12,070 nt of DNA from JANRKT01 sp033763355 (GCA_033763355.1 JANRKT010000067.1:1-12070), one strand, 5' to 3'. Positions 1 through 8,337 are shown, numbered from the stretch's first letter. Numbers and translations: made by a program. Notes: a model not told the origin generated them from the sequence alone.

Positions 1-147
1 GCACATGGTTTTATCCGCCTGCATTAACTTTTGTATTAATTAGCCTCAAAGAGTGATTTATTAGGGCCAAATAATCTAAATTTACATTAACTGAAACTGC
101 TGAAAGGTGCTTATCCATACTATAACCCTTGACAAACTTAACATAGC
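1..147. other. Non-coding leader upstream of the giant oxidase gene
   Basis: This AT-rich stretch holds no ORF that looks like a protein. A minus-strand reading frame (11-241) runs out of the signal-peptide region of the large gene and has no recognisable content. The sequence TAACTTTT (25-32) is one mismatch from the Bacteroidota -7 consensus TAnnTTTG, but its partner element would lie outside the window, so I do not call a promoter. No Shine-Dalgarno sequence precedes ATG 148, which is usual for this phylum. Confidence 0.5.
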
Positions 148-3100
148 ATGTTCCCTTGTAAGCGCCTTGTCTTTCTTGCCTGCTTTTTATTTCCGGCTGT
201 AACTCTACATGCACAAACTTCCATTTTTGGTTTTGGTTCATCGTGGAAATACCTTATTACCGGTACAGACCAGGGAACGGCCTGGAGGGGAACGGGATTC
301 AGCGATGCTGCATGGCCCAGTGGCAGCGGCGAACTGGGTTATGGCGATGGCGGCGAAACTACCGTAATCGGCTACGGGCCAAGCGCTTCCAGCAAATACA
401 TTACCACTTATTTCCGCAAAACCATCAGCATTGCAAATGTTGCTGCCTATGCTTCTTTTACCATGAATGTAAGAAGGGATGATGGCGTGGTGGTTTATGT
501 AAACGGAACGGAAGTGTACAGGAATAACATGCCGGCAGGCGCCATCGCTTACGCTACACTGGCGTCTGTACCTATTGGTGATGCCGATGAGTTTACACCG
601 CTTACAGCTATATTACCCATTGCCAACTTTGTAAGCGGCAGCAATGTGATTGCAGTTGAAATGCACCAGATATTGCCCTCCAGTTCTGATTTGTCTTTTG
701 ACATGTCACTAACCGGAACATTGGCTGCCAATCAGCCACCAGTAGCAGCTGCAGGAGCGGACCAGGTTATCATTTTACCTGCCAGCAGTGTAACATTAAC
801 GGGCAGTGGTTCAGATGCCGACGGAACCATTGCAACTTATGCATGGAGCAAAGTGAGCGGTCCGGCAGGAGGTACCATTACCAGCCCCGCTTCTGCAGGT
901 ACAACCGTTACAGGGTTAACGCAGGGCGTTTATGTTTTTCGCCTGACCGTAACCGATGATGATGGTGCAACAGGAACTGATGATGTGCAGGTGATAGTGA
1001 ATACAGCGCCAACAGCCGGAGCCGGAACAGATCAAACCATAACATTACCCACAAACAGTGTAACGCTGTCCGGCAGCGGAACTGATCCCGACGGAACCAT
1101 TTCAACTTATGCATGGAGCAAGTTAAGCGGGCCAACAGGCGGCGCCATTACCAGTCCTTCTTCAGCCGGTACAACTGTTACAGGGCTTACTGAAGGGATT
1201 TATGTTTTTCGCCTGACCGTAACCGATAATAATGGTGCAACTGGAACAGACGATGTACAGGTTACAGTTAACGGGCCTAACCAGTTGCCTACAGCCAATG
1301 CAGGGACAGATCAAACCATTGCTTTGCCCACTACAACTGTAACTTTATCAGGCAGCGGCACCGATCCCGACGGGACCATTTCAACTTATGCCTGGAGCAA
1401 AGTAAGCGGCCCGGCAACAGGCACCATTACCAGTCCTTCTTCAGCCGGTACAACTATTACAGGGCTGAGTATCCAGGGCATTTATGTGTTCAGGTTAACA
1501 GTTACTGATAACAGCGGGGGAACCGGTACTGATGATATACAAATTACTGTTGAACAGGGAACCAATCAATCACCCGATGCCAATGCGGGTACTGACCAGA
1601 TTATTACATTACCAACCAACAGCACTACCCTCTCAGGCAGTGGTACTGATCCTGACGGAACCATTTCAACTTATGCCTGGAGTAAAGTAAGTGGCCCGGC
1701 TGGTGGCACTATTACAAGCCCAACTGCATCAAGCACCACAATTACGGCGCTTGTTCAGGGGGTTTATGTATTTCGCCTGACTGTTACAGATAACAACGGT
1801 GCAGCGGATACAGATGATATCCAGTTAACAGTTAACTCAGCGCCCACAGCCAGTGCAGGAACTGACCAGGTAATTGCTTTACCCGCCAGCAGCACCACAT
1901 TATCAGGAAGCGGAACTGACCCTGACGGAACCATTTCAACTTATGCATGGAGCAAAGTAAGTGGCCCGGCAGGCAATACAATAACCAGCCCTTCCCTGGC
2001 AAGCACAACAGTTACCGGGCTGACTGAAGGGGTTTATGTATTTCGCCTGACCGTAACCGATAATAATGGCGCAACGGGTACAGATGATATCCAGGTAACA
2101 GTTAATCCGCCCAACCAGGCGCCAACAGCCAATGCAGGGGCTGACCAAATAATATCCCTGCCGGCCAGCAGCACCACATTATCAGGCAGCGGAACTGACC
2201 CTGACGGAACCATTTCAACTTATGCATGGAGCAAAGTAAGCGGCCCGGCAGGCGGAACCATTACCAGCCCAGCATCTGCCGTTACAACCATTACAGGATT
2301 AGCACAGGGGGTGTATGTGTTCAGGCTTACTGTTACTGATAACAATGGAGAACCAGATACAGATGATGTGCAAATAACCGTTAATGCTGCCCCTTCATCC
2401 AATGCCGGAGGAGATCAAACCATTGCTTTGCCCACCACAAGTGTAACTTTATCGGGCAGCGGAACAGATCCTGACGGAACCATTTCAACTTATGCATGGA
2501 GCAAGTTAAGCGGGCCAGCAGGAGGAACCATTGCGAGCCCGTCTTCGGCCAGTACAAATGTAACCGGGCTTATACAGGGGGTATACGTTTTCAGGCTTAC
2601 TGTTACCGATAACAATGGTGCAACGGGAACAGATGATGTACAGGTTACAGTTAACCAGGGTAACAACCAAACCCCAACAGCAAGTGCGGGTGCAGACCGG
2701 GCAATAAGCCTTCCATCTACCAGTGTTACTTTATTGGGCAGCGGCGCCGATGTGGACGGAACCATTTCAACTTATGCATGGACAAAAGTAAGTGGCCCCT
2801 CCGGAGGCACCATTGCAACCCCTGCTTCTGCCAATACAAGTATTACGGGACTTACACAGGGAACATACACTTTCCGGCTTACTGTTACAGATAACGGAGG
2901 GGCATCAGCGTCTGACGATGTACTTGTAACCGTTAATCCCGCCGCCCCTGCTACTTTATTCGGGTTTGGTTCTTCATGGAAATACCTGGCCAATGGAATT
3001 AACCAGGGTACAACCTGGAGGAACCTTGGTTTTATAGATGACACATGGCCAAGCGGAACGGGTGAACTGGGCTATGGAGATGGAGACGAGGCAACTGTTA

Positions 3101-6100
3101 TCAGTTACGGGCCAAGTGCTTCCAGCAAATACATTACTTATTATTTCAGAAAACTGATAAACATTTCTTCTGTTTCTGCATATACAGCCTTTAACATGCA
3201 GGTAAAAAGAGATGACGGGGTTGTAGTTTACGTCAACGGCACTGAAGTATTCAGGAACAACATGCCGGGAGGTACCATTGTTTACGGAACCCTTGCGACA
3301 ACTCCTATAGGAGATGCTGATGAGTTTACGCCACTTTCCTTTGCCGTTTCACCAGCCCTTTTTGCTGACGGCAGCAATGTAATTGCCGTCGAAGTTCACC
3401 AGGTACTTGCAAGCAGTTCTGACCTTACATTTGACCTGACCTTAACAGGTACACTTGCATCAGGCGCCAACCAGCCGCCGGGCGTAAATGCCGGGGCAAA
3501 CCGTACAATAACATTGCCAACAAGCAGTCTTACACTCACCGGAAGTTCTGTTGATGGCGACGGGACCGTGTCAACTCATGCATGGTCAAAAATAAGCGGG
3601 CCGGCAGGAGGTACCATTGCAAGCCCGGCCGCTTCAACAACAAATATTACCGGGTTAACGGAAGGGACATATGTTTTCCGTTTAACAGTAACAGATAACG
3701 GCGGCGCAACAAATTTTGATGAAGTACAGGTTACTGTAAACCCTGATCCCAATATACCGCCAACTGCAAATGCAGGGGCTGATCAGACTATACCATTGCC
3801 CACCACTACCGCAACATTAAACGGAAGCGGTACTGATACTGACGGTACCATTTCAACCTATGCCTGGACAAAAGTAAGCGGGCAAACGGGTGATGCTATT
3901 ACCAGTCCTTCATCAGCAAGCACAACAATAACTGGCCTTAAACAGGGAGTATATGTGTACCGGTTAACGGTAACCGATAACGGTGGAAGAACAGGTACCG
4001 ATGATATACAGCTTACTGTAACGCAGGGCACCAACCAGGCGCCTGCGCCAAATGCGGGGGTAGATCAGACGATTACTTTGCCAACCAGCACCGTAACATT
4101 AAGCGGAAGTGCAACAGATGCTGATGGTTCTGTTTCCGGTCTGGCATGGACGAAAGTAAGCGGCCCGGCAGCCGGAACAATAACAAGTCCCTCTTCAGCA
4201 AGCACAACAGTTACCGGTCTTGTACAGGGCACATACGTATTTCGCTTAACTGCTACTGATAACCTTGGAACAACAGGGGCAGATGATATGCAGGTAACAG
4301 TGAACCCACAACCGAACCAGTTGCCAACAGCCAATGCAGGCGCTGATCAAACCATTACCTTACCCACAAATAGTACAACCCTTAATGGCAGCGGAACTGA
4401 TCCTGACGGAACCATAACAACCTATGCATGGACAAAAGTAAGCGGGCCTGCGGGTAATACAATATCAAGTCCCTCTTCAGCCAGCACTGCAGTAGGCGCT
4501 TTAACGCAGGGCGTATATGTTTTCAGGTTAACTGTTACAGACAATATCGGGGCAACAGCATCTGATGATGTGCAGGTAACTGTAAATCCGGCCCCCAACC
4601 AGCTACCAACCGCAAATGCAGGTTCTGATCAAACCGTAATACTGCCTTCAACCAGTTCCGTACTTACCGGCAGCGGCACTGATCCCGATGGAACAATCAC
4701 TGGATACAACTGGTCAAAGGTAAGCGGCCCGGCAGGAGGAACAATTTCAAGTCCAACTTCAGCAAGCACGCCGGTAACAAGTTTAGCTCAGGGAACTTAC
4801 GTGTTCAGGTTAACAGTAACTGACAACAACGGCGCAACAGCAACAGACGATGTACAGATAAATGTGGTTCAGGAAACAATTAATTATCCGGGACAATGGT
4901 CAGCAGTTTCATCATGGCCAACCGCCGCTGTGCACCTTATCTTACTGCCCAATGGTAAGGTGATGGTTTTTGATGATACGCAGGATGACGGCCCTGGCCT
5001 GTTCGGAACACCAGGTCCTTATCACATGTCAATTTGGGATCCTGTAACAAATACACACAGCGCCAATCCGATAATACAAAGGAACCCGTCAAACCAGGAA
5101 ATGTTCTGTGCACCACATGCACATTTCCCAAGCGGTGATGTACTTGAAGCAACAGGAATAATAGGGGTTGATGACCCGCTTACACAGATTTATGATTGGG
5201 AAACAGACATGTGGGTGAGAACAAAAGACCTTATCAGGGGACGTTACTATCCCAGTGTTACCTCGCTTTCTGACGGAAGCATATTGGTTATTGGAGGTTT
5301 CCTGGGAGGACAGGCCAATAATGGCAATATGGAAATTTATAAAGGCGGCAAATGGACAGAACTGACGACCACCAATATGAATTTCGGAAGTTTCCCACAG
5401 GAATTTATTGATAACACTACATACTTCCCATGGACACAGGTAGCTCCAAACGGAACGGTGTTCTATGCAGGTCCGGAGAGTTTATTGAGGACCATAACTA
5501 CAAGCGGTACCGGATCGGTAACATCGCATGGGCAGCGTGATAACCAATTCCGAGATTATGGTTGCTATGCAATGTATGATGTTGGAAAAATCCTTGTTGC
5601 AGGCGGCGGCAATTCGCTGGCTGCTACATATAAGATAGATATCAATGGTGGCGCTCCTGTAGTAACCAGTGCAGGCAATATGGCCTATGGAAGAAGGCAG
5701 AATAACCTTACTATACTGGCAGACGGAAGTGTGCTGGTAACAGGTGGCAACTCTGCTGGTTCTGCACCAGGAACAACTGAAGCTTACCAGGGCAACCAGT
5801 TCAGTCTTTCAGGCGCTGTATATCCTGCAGAAATATGGAAACCCTCAACCAACACGTGGACAACAGTTGCATCTATGAGCAGGGCACGTCAGTACCACTC
5901 TGCAGCATTGCTCCTGCCTGATGGACGAGTTGTTCACGGAGGCGGTATTTGTGCACCGTGCGTATTTGAGATTAATGCTGAAATTTATTCACCGCCTTAC
6001 CTGTTTAATTCTAACGGAACTTTGGCAACAAGGCCGGTAATAAGTTCTGCTCCCAGCCGCATAGGCTATCAGATGAGGTTTGGAATAACAATGAACAACA

Positions 6101-7818
6101 GCGATGTAATAACAAAAGTCCATCTTATAAAACTGGGCTCTGTAACACATTCAACCAATTTTGAACAACGCCTTGTTCCGCTTACATATTCTCAATCAGG
6201 CGCCAGTATTACAGCAACTGCCCCAACCAATACCTTTATTGCACCTCCCGGGTTTTATATGCTTATAGCTGTAAACAATGCCGGTGTGCCTTCTGTTGCC
6301 AAAATACTGCAACTAACAAGCGGGCAGATAGATGTTCAGGGTGTAAAAGCATTTGAATCACTCAGCAACCCGGGATATTTCATGAGCCGCAATGCTGTCG
6401 GGGCACAGGGCAGTATCATTCAGCTTCCTGCTAACAGTTCCACTACAGGAAAATCTGCAGCAAGTTTCCGCATAGTGACGGGTCTTAGTGATCCTACAGG
6501 CATATCATTTGAAGCAATTGATTATCCGGGTCATTATTTCAGACATGCCAATTTCCTTTTGAGGCTGGATCCTTTTGTAAACGATGTTACCTATAAAGAT
6601 GATGCAACGTTTTATGCACGCCCGGGCCTTGGAAATTCTGCAATGTTGTCGTTTGAATCGAAGAATTTCCCTGGCTATTATTTCCAGCAAAGTGGTTTTG
6701 GGCTTGTAATGACGGCGCTCACAGGCGGTTCATCACTTGATGCAAGAAACCGTGCAACTTTTAATCCTGAAAACCCTGTACCTACTCAAAATATATCCAT
6801 CCAATCACAAAACTTCCCCGGGCATTACATACGCAACAATGCAGGTGTTGTAAACATTACACCAATCAATACCGGCTCCACTTCAACATTAAAAGACCAG
6901 GCTACTTATAAAATAGTACCCGGACTTGAAGATGCTGCAGGCGTATCCTTTGAATCCATCAGCAATCCCGGACAATACCTGAGGCAACTCAATTTTGCCA
7001 TAGTTCAGAATGCACTGGAAGGCACCACTGCCTTCAGGAACGATGCAACATTCTATGTGGTTCCGGGCTGGGATGATGCCAACAAGTTTTCGCTGAGATC
7101 AAAAACATATTCTGACAGGTATATCACTTATAACAGCACAAGCGATCTGCAACTGGGCATATCACAGGTTACGGCAGGTTCCGATGCATTAACCAAAATG
7201 CGCTCAACATGGAGCTTTGAGGCGCCGGTTAACACTTCTAACTTAGGCTTGAACAGCTCGGCAGTTTCATTGCAGTACCTTACCTTAACTGCAGAAGAAA
7301 ATGAAAGCAATGTTGACCTGAACTGGCAGGTTTCAAATGAAGAAGGGGTTAATTTTTACCGGGTAGAAAGATCGGTTGATGGCGTAGTATTTGAACCCTT
7401 AACCAGCCTGGGCGCTTCAGGAAATGCGAAGAGAAACCAAGATTACTACAGCAAGGATACCAAAGCGCCTGAAGGCAAATTATACTACCGCATCAGGGCC
7501 CTTGACGCTGCAGGCAATTATATCCTTTCCAATGTTTCAGAAGTAGAGATAAATGTTTCAAGGCTCCAGATGGATATTTACCCCAACCCGGTAACATATA
7601 CACGTAACGTAACAGTTAAATTATTCTCTGAAAGGGCTGGTAAAGCCGCTGTAAAACTCATCAATGCCGAAGGCCGCATTGTTAAGTACCAGTCGCTCGA
7701 ATTGAAAGGCGGAAAAGATATGACAAGGCTTGACCTGCGCAACCTGCCATCTGGCTTATACCTGCTTGAGTTCAGCCAGAATGGAGTGAGAACAACACGT
7801 AAACTTGTGGTTCAGTAA
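148..7818 (+). CDS. Giant T9SS-secreted galactose-oxidase-like copper radical oxidase with PKD and AbfB repeats
   Basis: This 2556-residue protein is predicted to be an extracellular or surface copper radical oxidase (galactose/glyoxal oxidase type), which oxidises an alcohol or aldehyde with O2 and releases H2O2. Domain order: signal peptide 1-22 (cut HA^QT); beta-sandwich 24-194; eight PKD-type repeats 195-930; second beta-sandwich 935-1107; five PKD-type repeats 1108-1573; kelch propeller about 1580-1948; early-set/DUF1929 domain about 1949-2056; six AbfB repeats 2066-2358; FN3-like 2372-2471; T9SS sorting domain 2473-2556. By motif alignment to fungal galactose oxidase, all cofactor residues are present: Cys1654 and Tyr1701 (cross-link pair), Tyr1916-His1917 (RQYHS) and His2001 (VTHSTN). 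The Trp290 position is not Trp; Leu1719 or Phe1718 falls there. The start at 148 puts the signal peptide exactly at the N-terminus. Substrate is unknown; the AbfB modules suggest arabinose-containing glycans. Domain calls are firm, activity is likely, substrate is a guess. Confidence 0.93.
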   Translation: MFPCKRLVFLACFLFPAVTLHAQTSIFGFGSSWKYLITGTDQGTAWRGTGFSDAAWPSGSGELGYGDGGETTVIGYGPSASSKYITTYFRKTISIANVAAYASFTMNVRRDDGVVVYVNGTEVYRNNMPAGAIAYATLASVPIGDADEFTPLTAILPIANFVSGSNVIAVEMHQILPSSSDLSFDMSLTGTLAANQPPVAAAGADQVIILPASSVTLTGSGSDADGTIATYAWSKVSGPAGGTITSPASAGTTVTGLTQGVYVFRLTVTDDDGATGTDDVQVIVNTAPTAGAGTDQTITLPTNSVTLSGSGTDPDGTISTYAWSKLSGPTGGAITSPSSAGTTVTGLTEGIYVFRLTVTDNNGATGTDDVQVTVNGPNQLPTANAGTDQTIALPTTTVTLSGSGTDPDGTISTYAWSKVSGPATGTITSPSSAGTTITGLSIQGIYVFRLTVTDNSGGTGTDDIQITVEQGTNQSPDANAGTDQIITLPTNSTTLSGSGTDPDGTISTYAWSKVSGPAGGTITSPTASSTTITALVQGVYVFRLTVTDNNGAADTDDIQLTVNSAPTASAGTDQVIALPASSTTLSGSGTDPDGTISTYAWSKVSGPAGNTITSPSLASTTVTGLTEGVYVFRLTVTDNNGATGTDDIQVTVNPPNQAPTANAGADQIISLPASSTTLSGSGTDPDGTISTYAWSKVSGPAGGTITSPASAVTTITGLAQGVYVFRLTVTDNNGEPDTDDVQITVNAAPSSNAGGDQTIALPTTSVTLSGSGTDPDGTISTYAWSKLSGPAGGTIASPSSASTNVTGLIQGVYVFRLTVTDNNGATGTDDVQVTVNQGNNQTPTASAGADRAISLPSTSVTLLGSGADVDGTISTYAWTKVSGPSGGTIATPASANTSITGLTQGTYTFRLTVTDNGGASASDDVLVTVNPAAPATLFGFGSSWKYLANGINQGTTWRNLGFIDDTWPSGTGELGYGDGDEATVISYGPSASSKYITYYFRKLINISSVSAYTAFNMQVKRDDGVVVYVNGTEVFRNNMPGGTIVYGTLATTPIGDADEFTPLSFAVSPALFADGSNVIAVEVHQVLASSSDLTFDLTLTGTLASGANQPPGVNAGANRTITLPTSSLTLTGSSVDGDGTVSTHAWSKISGPAGGTIASPAASTTNITGLTEGTYVFRLTVTDNGGATNFDEVQVTVNPDPNIPPTANAGADQTIPLPTTTATLNGSGTDTDGTISTYAWTKVSGQTGDAITSPSSASTTITGLKQGVYVYRLTVTDNGGRTGTDDIQLTVTQGTNQAPAPNAGVDQTITLPTSTVTLSGSATDADGSVSGLAWTKVSGPAAGTITSPSSASTTVTGLVQGTYVFRLTATDNLGTTGADDMQVTVNPQPNQLPTANAGADQTITLPTNSTTLNGSGTDPDGTITTYAWTKVSGPAGNTISSPSSASTAVGALTQGVYVFRLTVTDNIGATASDDVQVTVNPAPNQLPTANAGSDQTVILPSTSSVLTGSGTDPDGTITGYNWSKVSGPAGGTISSPTSASTPVTSLAQGTYVFRLTVTDNNGATATDDVQINVVQETINYPGQWSAVSSWPTAAVHLILLPNGKVMVFDDTQDDGPGLFGTPGPYHMSIWDPVTNTHSANPIIQRNPSNQEMFCAPHAHFPSGDVLEATGIIGVDDPLTQIYDWETDMWVRTKDLIRGRYYPSVTSLSDGSILVIGGFLGGQANNGNMEIYKGGKWTELTTTNMNFGSFPQEFIDNTTYFPWTQVAPNGTVFYAGPESLLRTITTSGTGSVTSHGQRDNQFRDYGCYAMYDVGKILVAGGGNSLAATYKIDINGGAPVVTSAGNMAYGRRQNNLTILADGSVLVTGGNSAGSAPGTTEAYQGNQFSLSGAVYPAEIWKPSTNTWTTVASMSRARQYHSAALLLPDGRVVHGGGICAPCVFEINAEIYSPPYLFNSNGTLATRPVISSAPSRIGYQMRFGITMNNSDVITKVHLIKLGSVTHSTNFEQRLVPLTYSQSGASITATAPTNTFIAPPGFYMLIAVNNAGVPSVAKILQLTSGQIDVQGVKAFESLSNPGYFMSRNAVGAQGSIIQLPANSSTTGKSAASFRIVTGLSDPTGISFEAIDYPGHYFRHANFLLRLDPFVNDVTYKDDATFYARPGLGNSAMLSFESKNFPGYYFQQSGFGLVMTALTGGSSLDARNRATFNPENPVPTQNISIQSQNFPGHYIRNNAGVVNITPINTGSTSTLKDQATYKIVPGLEDAAGVSFESISNPGQYLRQLNFAIVQNALEGTTAFRNDATFYVVPGWDDANKFSLRSKTYSDRYITYNSTSDLQLGISQVTAGSDALTKMRSTWSFEAPVNTSNLGLNSSAVSLQYLTLTAEENESNVDLNWQVSNEEGVNFYRVERSVDGVVFEPLTSLGASGNAKRNQDYYSKDTKAPEGKLYYRIRALDAAGNYILSNVSEVEINVSRLQMDIYPNPVTYTRNVTVKLFSERAGKAAVKLINAEGRIVKYQSLELKGGKDMTRLDLRNLPSGLYLLEFSQNGVRTTRKLVVQ
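217..729 (+). repeat. Beta-sandwich domain, copy 1 of an intragenic duplication
   Basis: Residues 24-194 form a jelly-roll-like domain running from SIFGFGSSWKY to SLTGTLA, with the conserved stretches GELGYGDG, DDGVVVYVNGTEV and GSNVIAVE. This type is common in large secreted Bacteroidota and Planctomycetota proteins and resembles galactose-binding-like folds. It is clearly homologous to the second copy at 2950-3468. I infer an adhesion, spacing or ligand-binding role; no catalytic motif is visible. Confidence 0.8.
730..2937 (+). repeat. Tandem array of eight PKD-type repeats
   Basis: Eight units of about 270-282 bp each encode an Ig-like PKD/REJ-type domain with the pattern NAGxDQxIxLP, GSGTDPDGTI, YAWSKVSGP and YVFRLTVTDNNG. 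Approximate boundaries are 730-1002, 1003-1272, 1273-1554, 1555-1836, 1837-2106, 2107-2385, 2386-2655 and 2656-2937. Units 2-7 share long stretches that are almost identical even at third codon positions, centred on the DPDGTISTYAWSK segment. Unit linkers alternate between short forms and longer forms rich in Asn, Gln, Pro and Gly. Such domains usually act as rigid extracellular spacers or in protein-carbohydrate contacts. Confidence 0.92.
2950..3468 (+). repeat. Beta-sandwich domain, copy 2
   Basis: Residues 935-1107 repeat the N-terminal domain almost throughout: LFGFGSSWKYL, GELGYGDGDEATVI, SYGPSASSKYIT, RDDGVVVYVNGTEVFRNNMP, GDADEFTPL and GSNVIAVEVHQ all have counterparts in copy 1. Because it is again followed directly by PKD repeats, the protein looks built from two versions of a module made of beta-sandwich plus PKD array. 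Confidence 0.8.
3469..4866 (+). repeat. Tandem array of five PKD-type repeats
   Basis: Five further PKD-type units (about 3469-3741, 3742-4023, 4024-4305, 4306-4587 and 4588-4866) keep the same protein pattern but are more diverged from one another at the DNA level than units 2-7 of the first array. Several have YAWTKVSG in place of YAWSKVSG. The last unit runs straight into the oxidase domain (INYPGQWSAV). Confidence 0.92.
4885..6315 (+). other. Copper radical oxidase catalytic region (kelch propeller plus early-set domain)
   Basis: Residues 1580-2056 hold kelch-like blades with recurrent DGxxLVxGG motifs (SDGSILVIGG, ADGSVLVTGG, PDGRVVHGGG) followed by the DUF1929-type early-set domain. 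The copper and radical residues line up with galactose oxidase: MFC (Cys1654), GRYYPS (Tyr1701), RQYHS (Tyr1916, His1917) and SVTHSTN (His2001). Histidines 1657 and 1659 closely follow the cross-link cysteine (FCAPHAHF); from memory, the first matches a CxxH pattern common in bacterial and plant glyoxal-oxidase-like members. Confidence 0.9.
6343..7221 (+). repeat. Six AbfB-type repeats (two beta-trefoils)
   Basis: Residues 2066-2358 contain six related units: FESLSNPGYFMSR, FEAIDYPGHYFRH, FESKNFPGYYFQQ, IQSQNFPGHYIRN, FESISNPGQYLRQ and LRSKTYSDRYITY. Units 1, 2, 4 and 5 are followed by a fuller segment ending in forms such as DATFY and GL. This is the pattern of the alpha-L-arabinofuranosidase B C-terminal domain (AbfB, CBM42), three units per trefoil, so two trefoils are expected. 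Known family members bind arabinofuranosyl side chains. The sixth unit has lost the PG motif and may not bind. Confidence 0.85.
7261..7560 (+). other. Fibronectin-III-like domain preceding the sorting domain
   Basis: Residues 2372-2471 fit the FN3-like module often found just before T9SS tails: VDLNWQVSNEEGVNFYRVERS, then SVDGVVFEPL, YYRIRALDAAGNYILSNVSEV. It probably acts as a spacer between the AbfB trefoils and the secretion signal. Confidence 0.75.
7564..7815 (+). other. Type IX secretion C-terminal sorting domain
   Basis: Residues 2473-2556 match the type A T9SS sorting domain: MDIYPNPV at the start, a central segment with INAEGRIV, then LDLRNLPSGLYLLEF and a final basic TTRKLVVQ. In this family the tail directs outer-membrane translocation and is normally cut off, with the cargo released or anchored to lipopolysaccharide. 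This is the strongest phylum marker in the window. Confidence 0.93.
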
Positions 7819-7826
7819 ATTTATAA

Positions 7827-7861
7827 TTGCTGCATCCTGCCTTTAAGGCGGGATGCAGCAA
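7827..7861 (+). terminator. Hairpin after the oxidase gene, probable terminator
   Basis: Arms 7827-7841 (TTGCTGCATCCTGCC) and 7847-7861 (GGCGGGATGCAGCAA) pair over 15 bp with one G-U wobble around the loop TTTAA, starting 9 bp after the stop codon. No strong T run follows on either strand, so it may terminate poorly or protect the mRNA 3' end. It separates the oxidase from the next genes. Confidence 0.55.
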
Positions 7862-7890
7862 AATCTATCATCCGCTGTTATTTGCTGTAT

Positions 7891-8337
7891 ATGAAAACTT
7901 TTTTTCTTACTTCTGTTGTTTACATTTTATTCATGCAGTTAATTGCCCAAACAGGCGGGCAATCTGCATTTACAGATGCTGTTAAAAAACAAACTATCAC
8001 AGACAGTTTTCAACTATCTGAAAAAGGTTTTTTTTCGGTTAAATTGCAGTGTACAAAAAATACTCCCCCCCGCAACACCATACACAACTGGGTTTTAACT
8101 GTACTAACCGCAGACGGCAAACCGGTTACCGATGCACGGATACAGGTAAATGGCGGCATGCCCGAACACGGACATGGTTTCCCGACACAGCCCGTTGTAA
8201 CAAAACAACCTGAAGCAGGCAAATACCTTATTGAAGGTGTAAAGTTTAATATGATGGGGCTATGGGTGATGCGCTTTAATATTTATGGCAATAAAAAAAT
8301 GGATGCTGCTGAGTTTAAGTTAAAAATAAAAGCTTAG
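7891..8337 (+). CDS. Small exported YtkA/FixH-like protein, probable metal binder
   Basis: This 148-residue protein has a signal peptide (MKTFFLTSVVYILFMQLIA^Q) with no lipobox, so it should be a soluble periplasmic protein. The rest is a single Ig-like beta domain of YtkA/FixH type: HNWVLTVLTADGKPVTDARI, then GMPEHGHGFPT (Met90, His93, His95), an AGKYLIEGVKFNMMGLWVMRF segment (Met121, Met122, Met127) and a closing strand. The clustered His and Met residues, together with His65, could bind copper, though no metal has been shown. ATG 7891 is preferred over the in-frame TTG 7882 because it gives a clean Lys-initiated signal peptide. The stop overlaps by one base the earliest possible start (GTG 8337) of the peroxidase gene. 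I recall this domain recurring next to di-heme peroxidases, which supports a shared role. Two homopolymer runs (T8 at 8028-8035, C7 at 8075-8081) lie inside the gene, yet the frame is intact. Confidence 0.8.
   Translation: MKTFFLTSVVYILFMQLIAQTGGQSAFTDAVKKQTITDSFQLSEKGFFSVKLQCTKNTPPRNTIHNWVLTVLTADGKPVTDARIQVNGGMPEHGHGFPTQPVVTKQPEAGKYLIEGVKFNMMGLWVMRFNIYGNKKMDAAEFKLKIKA

Noticed and set aside
11..241. Minus-strand 76-codon ORF across the start of the large gene
   Set aside because: It overlaps the signal-peptide region of a certain gene, has no recognisable domain and no start context.
730..2937. Regular repeats considered as a CRISPR or satellite array
   Set aside because: The units are about 270-282 bp, fully coding and encode PKD-type domains; there are no short repeats with unique spacers.
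2220..4334. Several minus-strand ORFs (2220-2402, 2490-2765, 2772-3044, 4065-4334) that resemble each other
   Set aside because: They are antisense shadows of the PKD repeats; their similarity is inherited from the repeated coding sequence on the + strand.
8028..8081. Homopolymer runs in the YtkA-like gene as a possible frameshift or phase-variable site
   Set aside because: The frame is intact through both runs and the domain is continuous, so nothing shows phase variation in this sequence.
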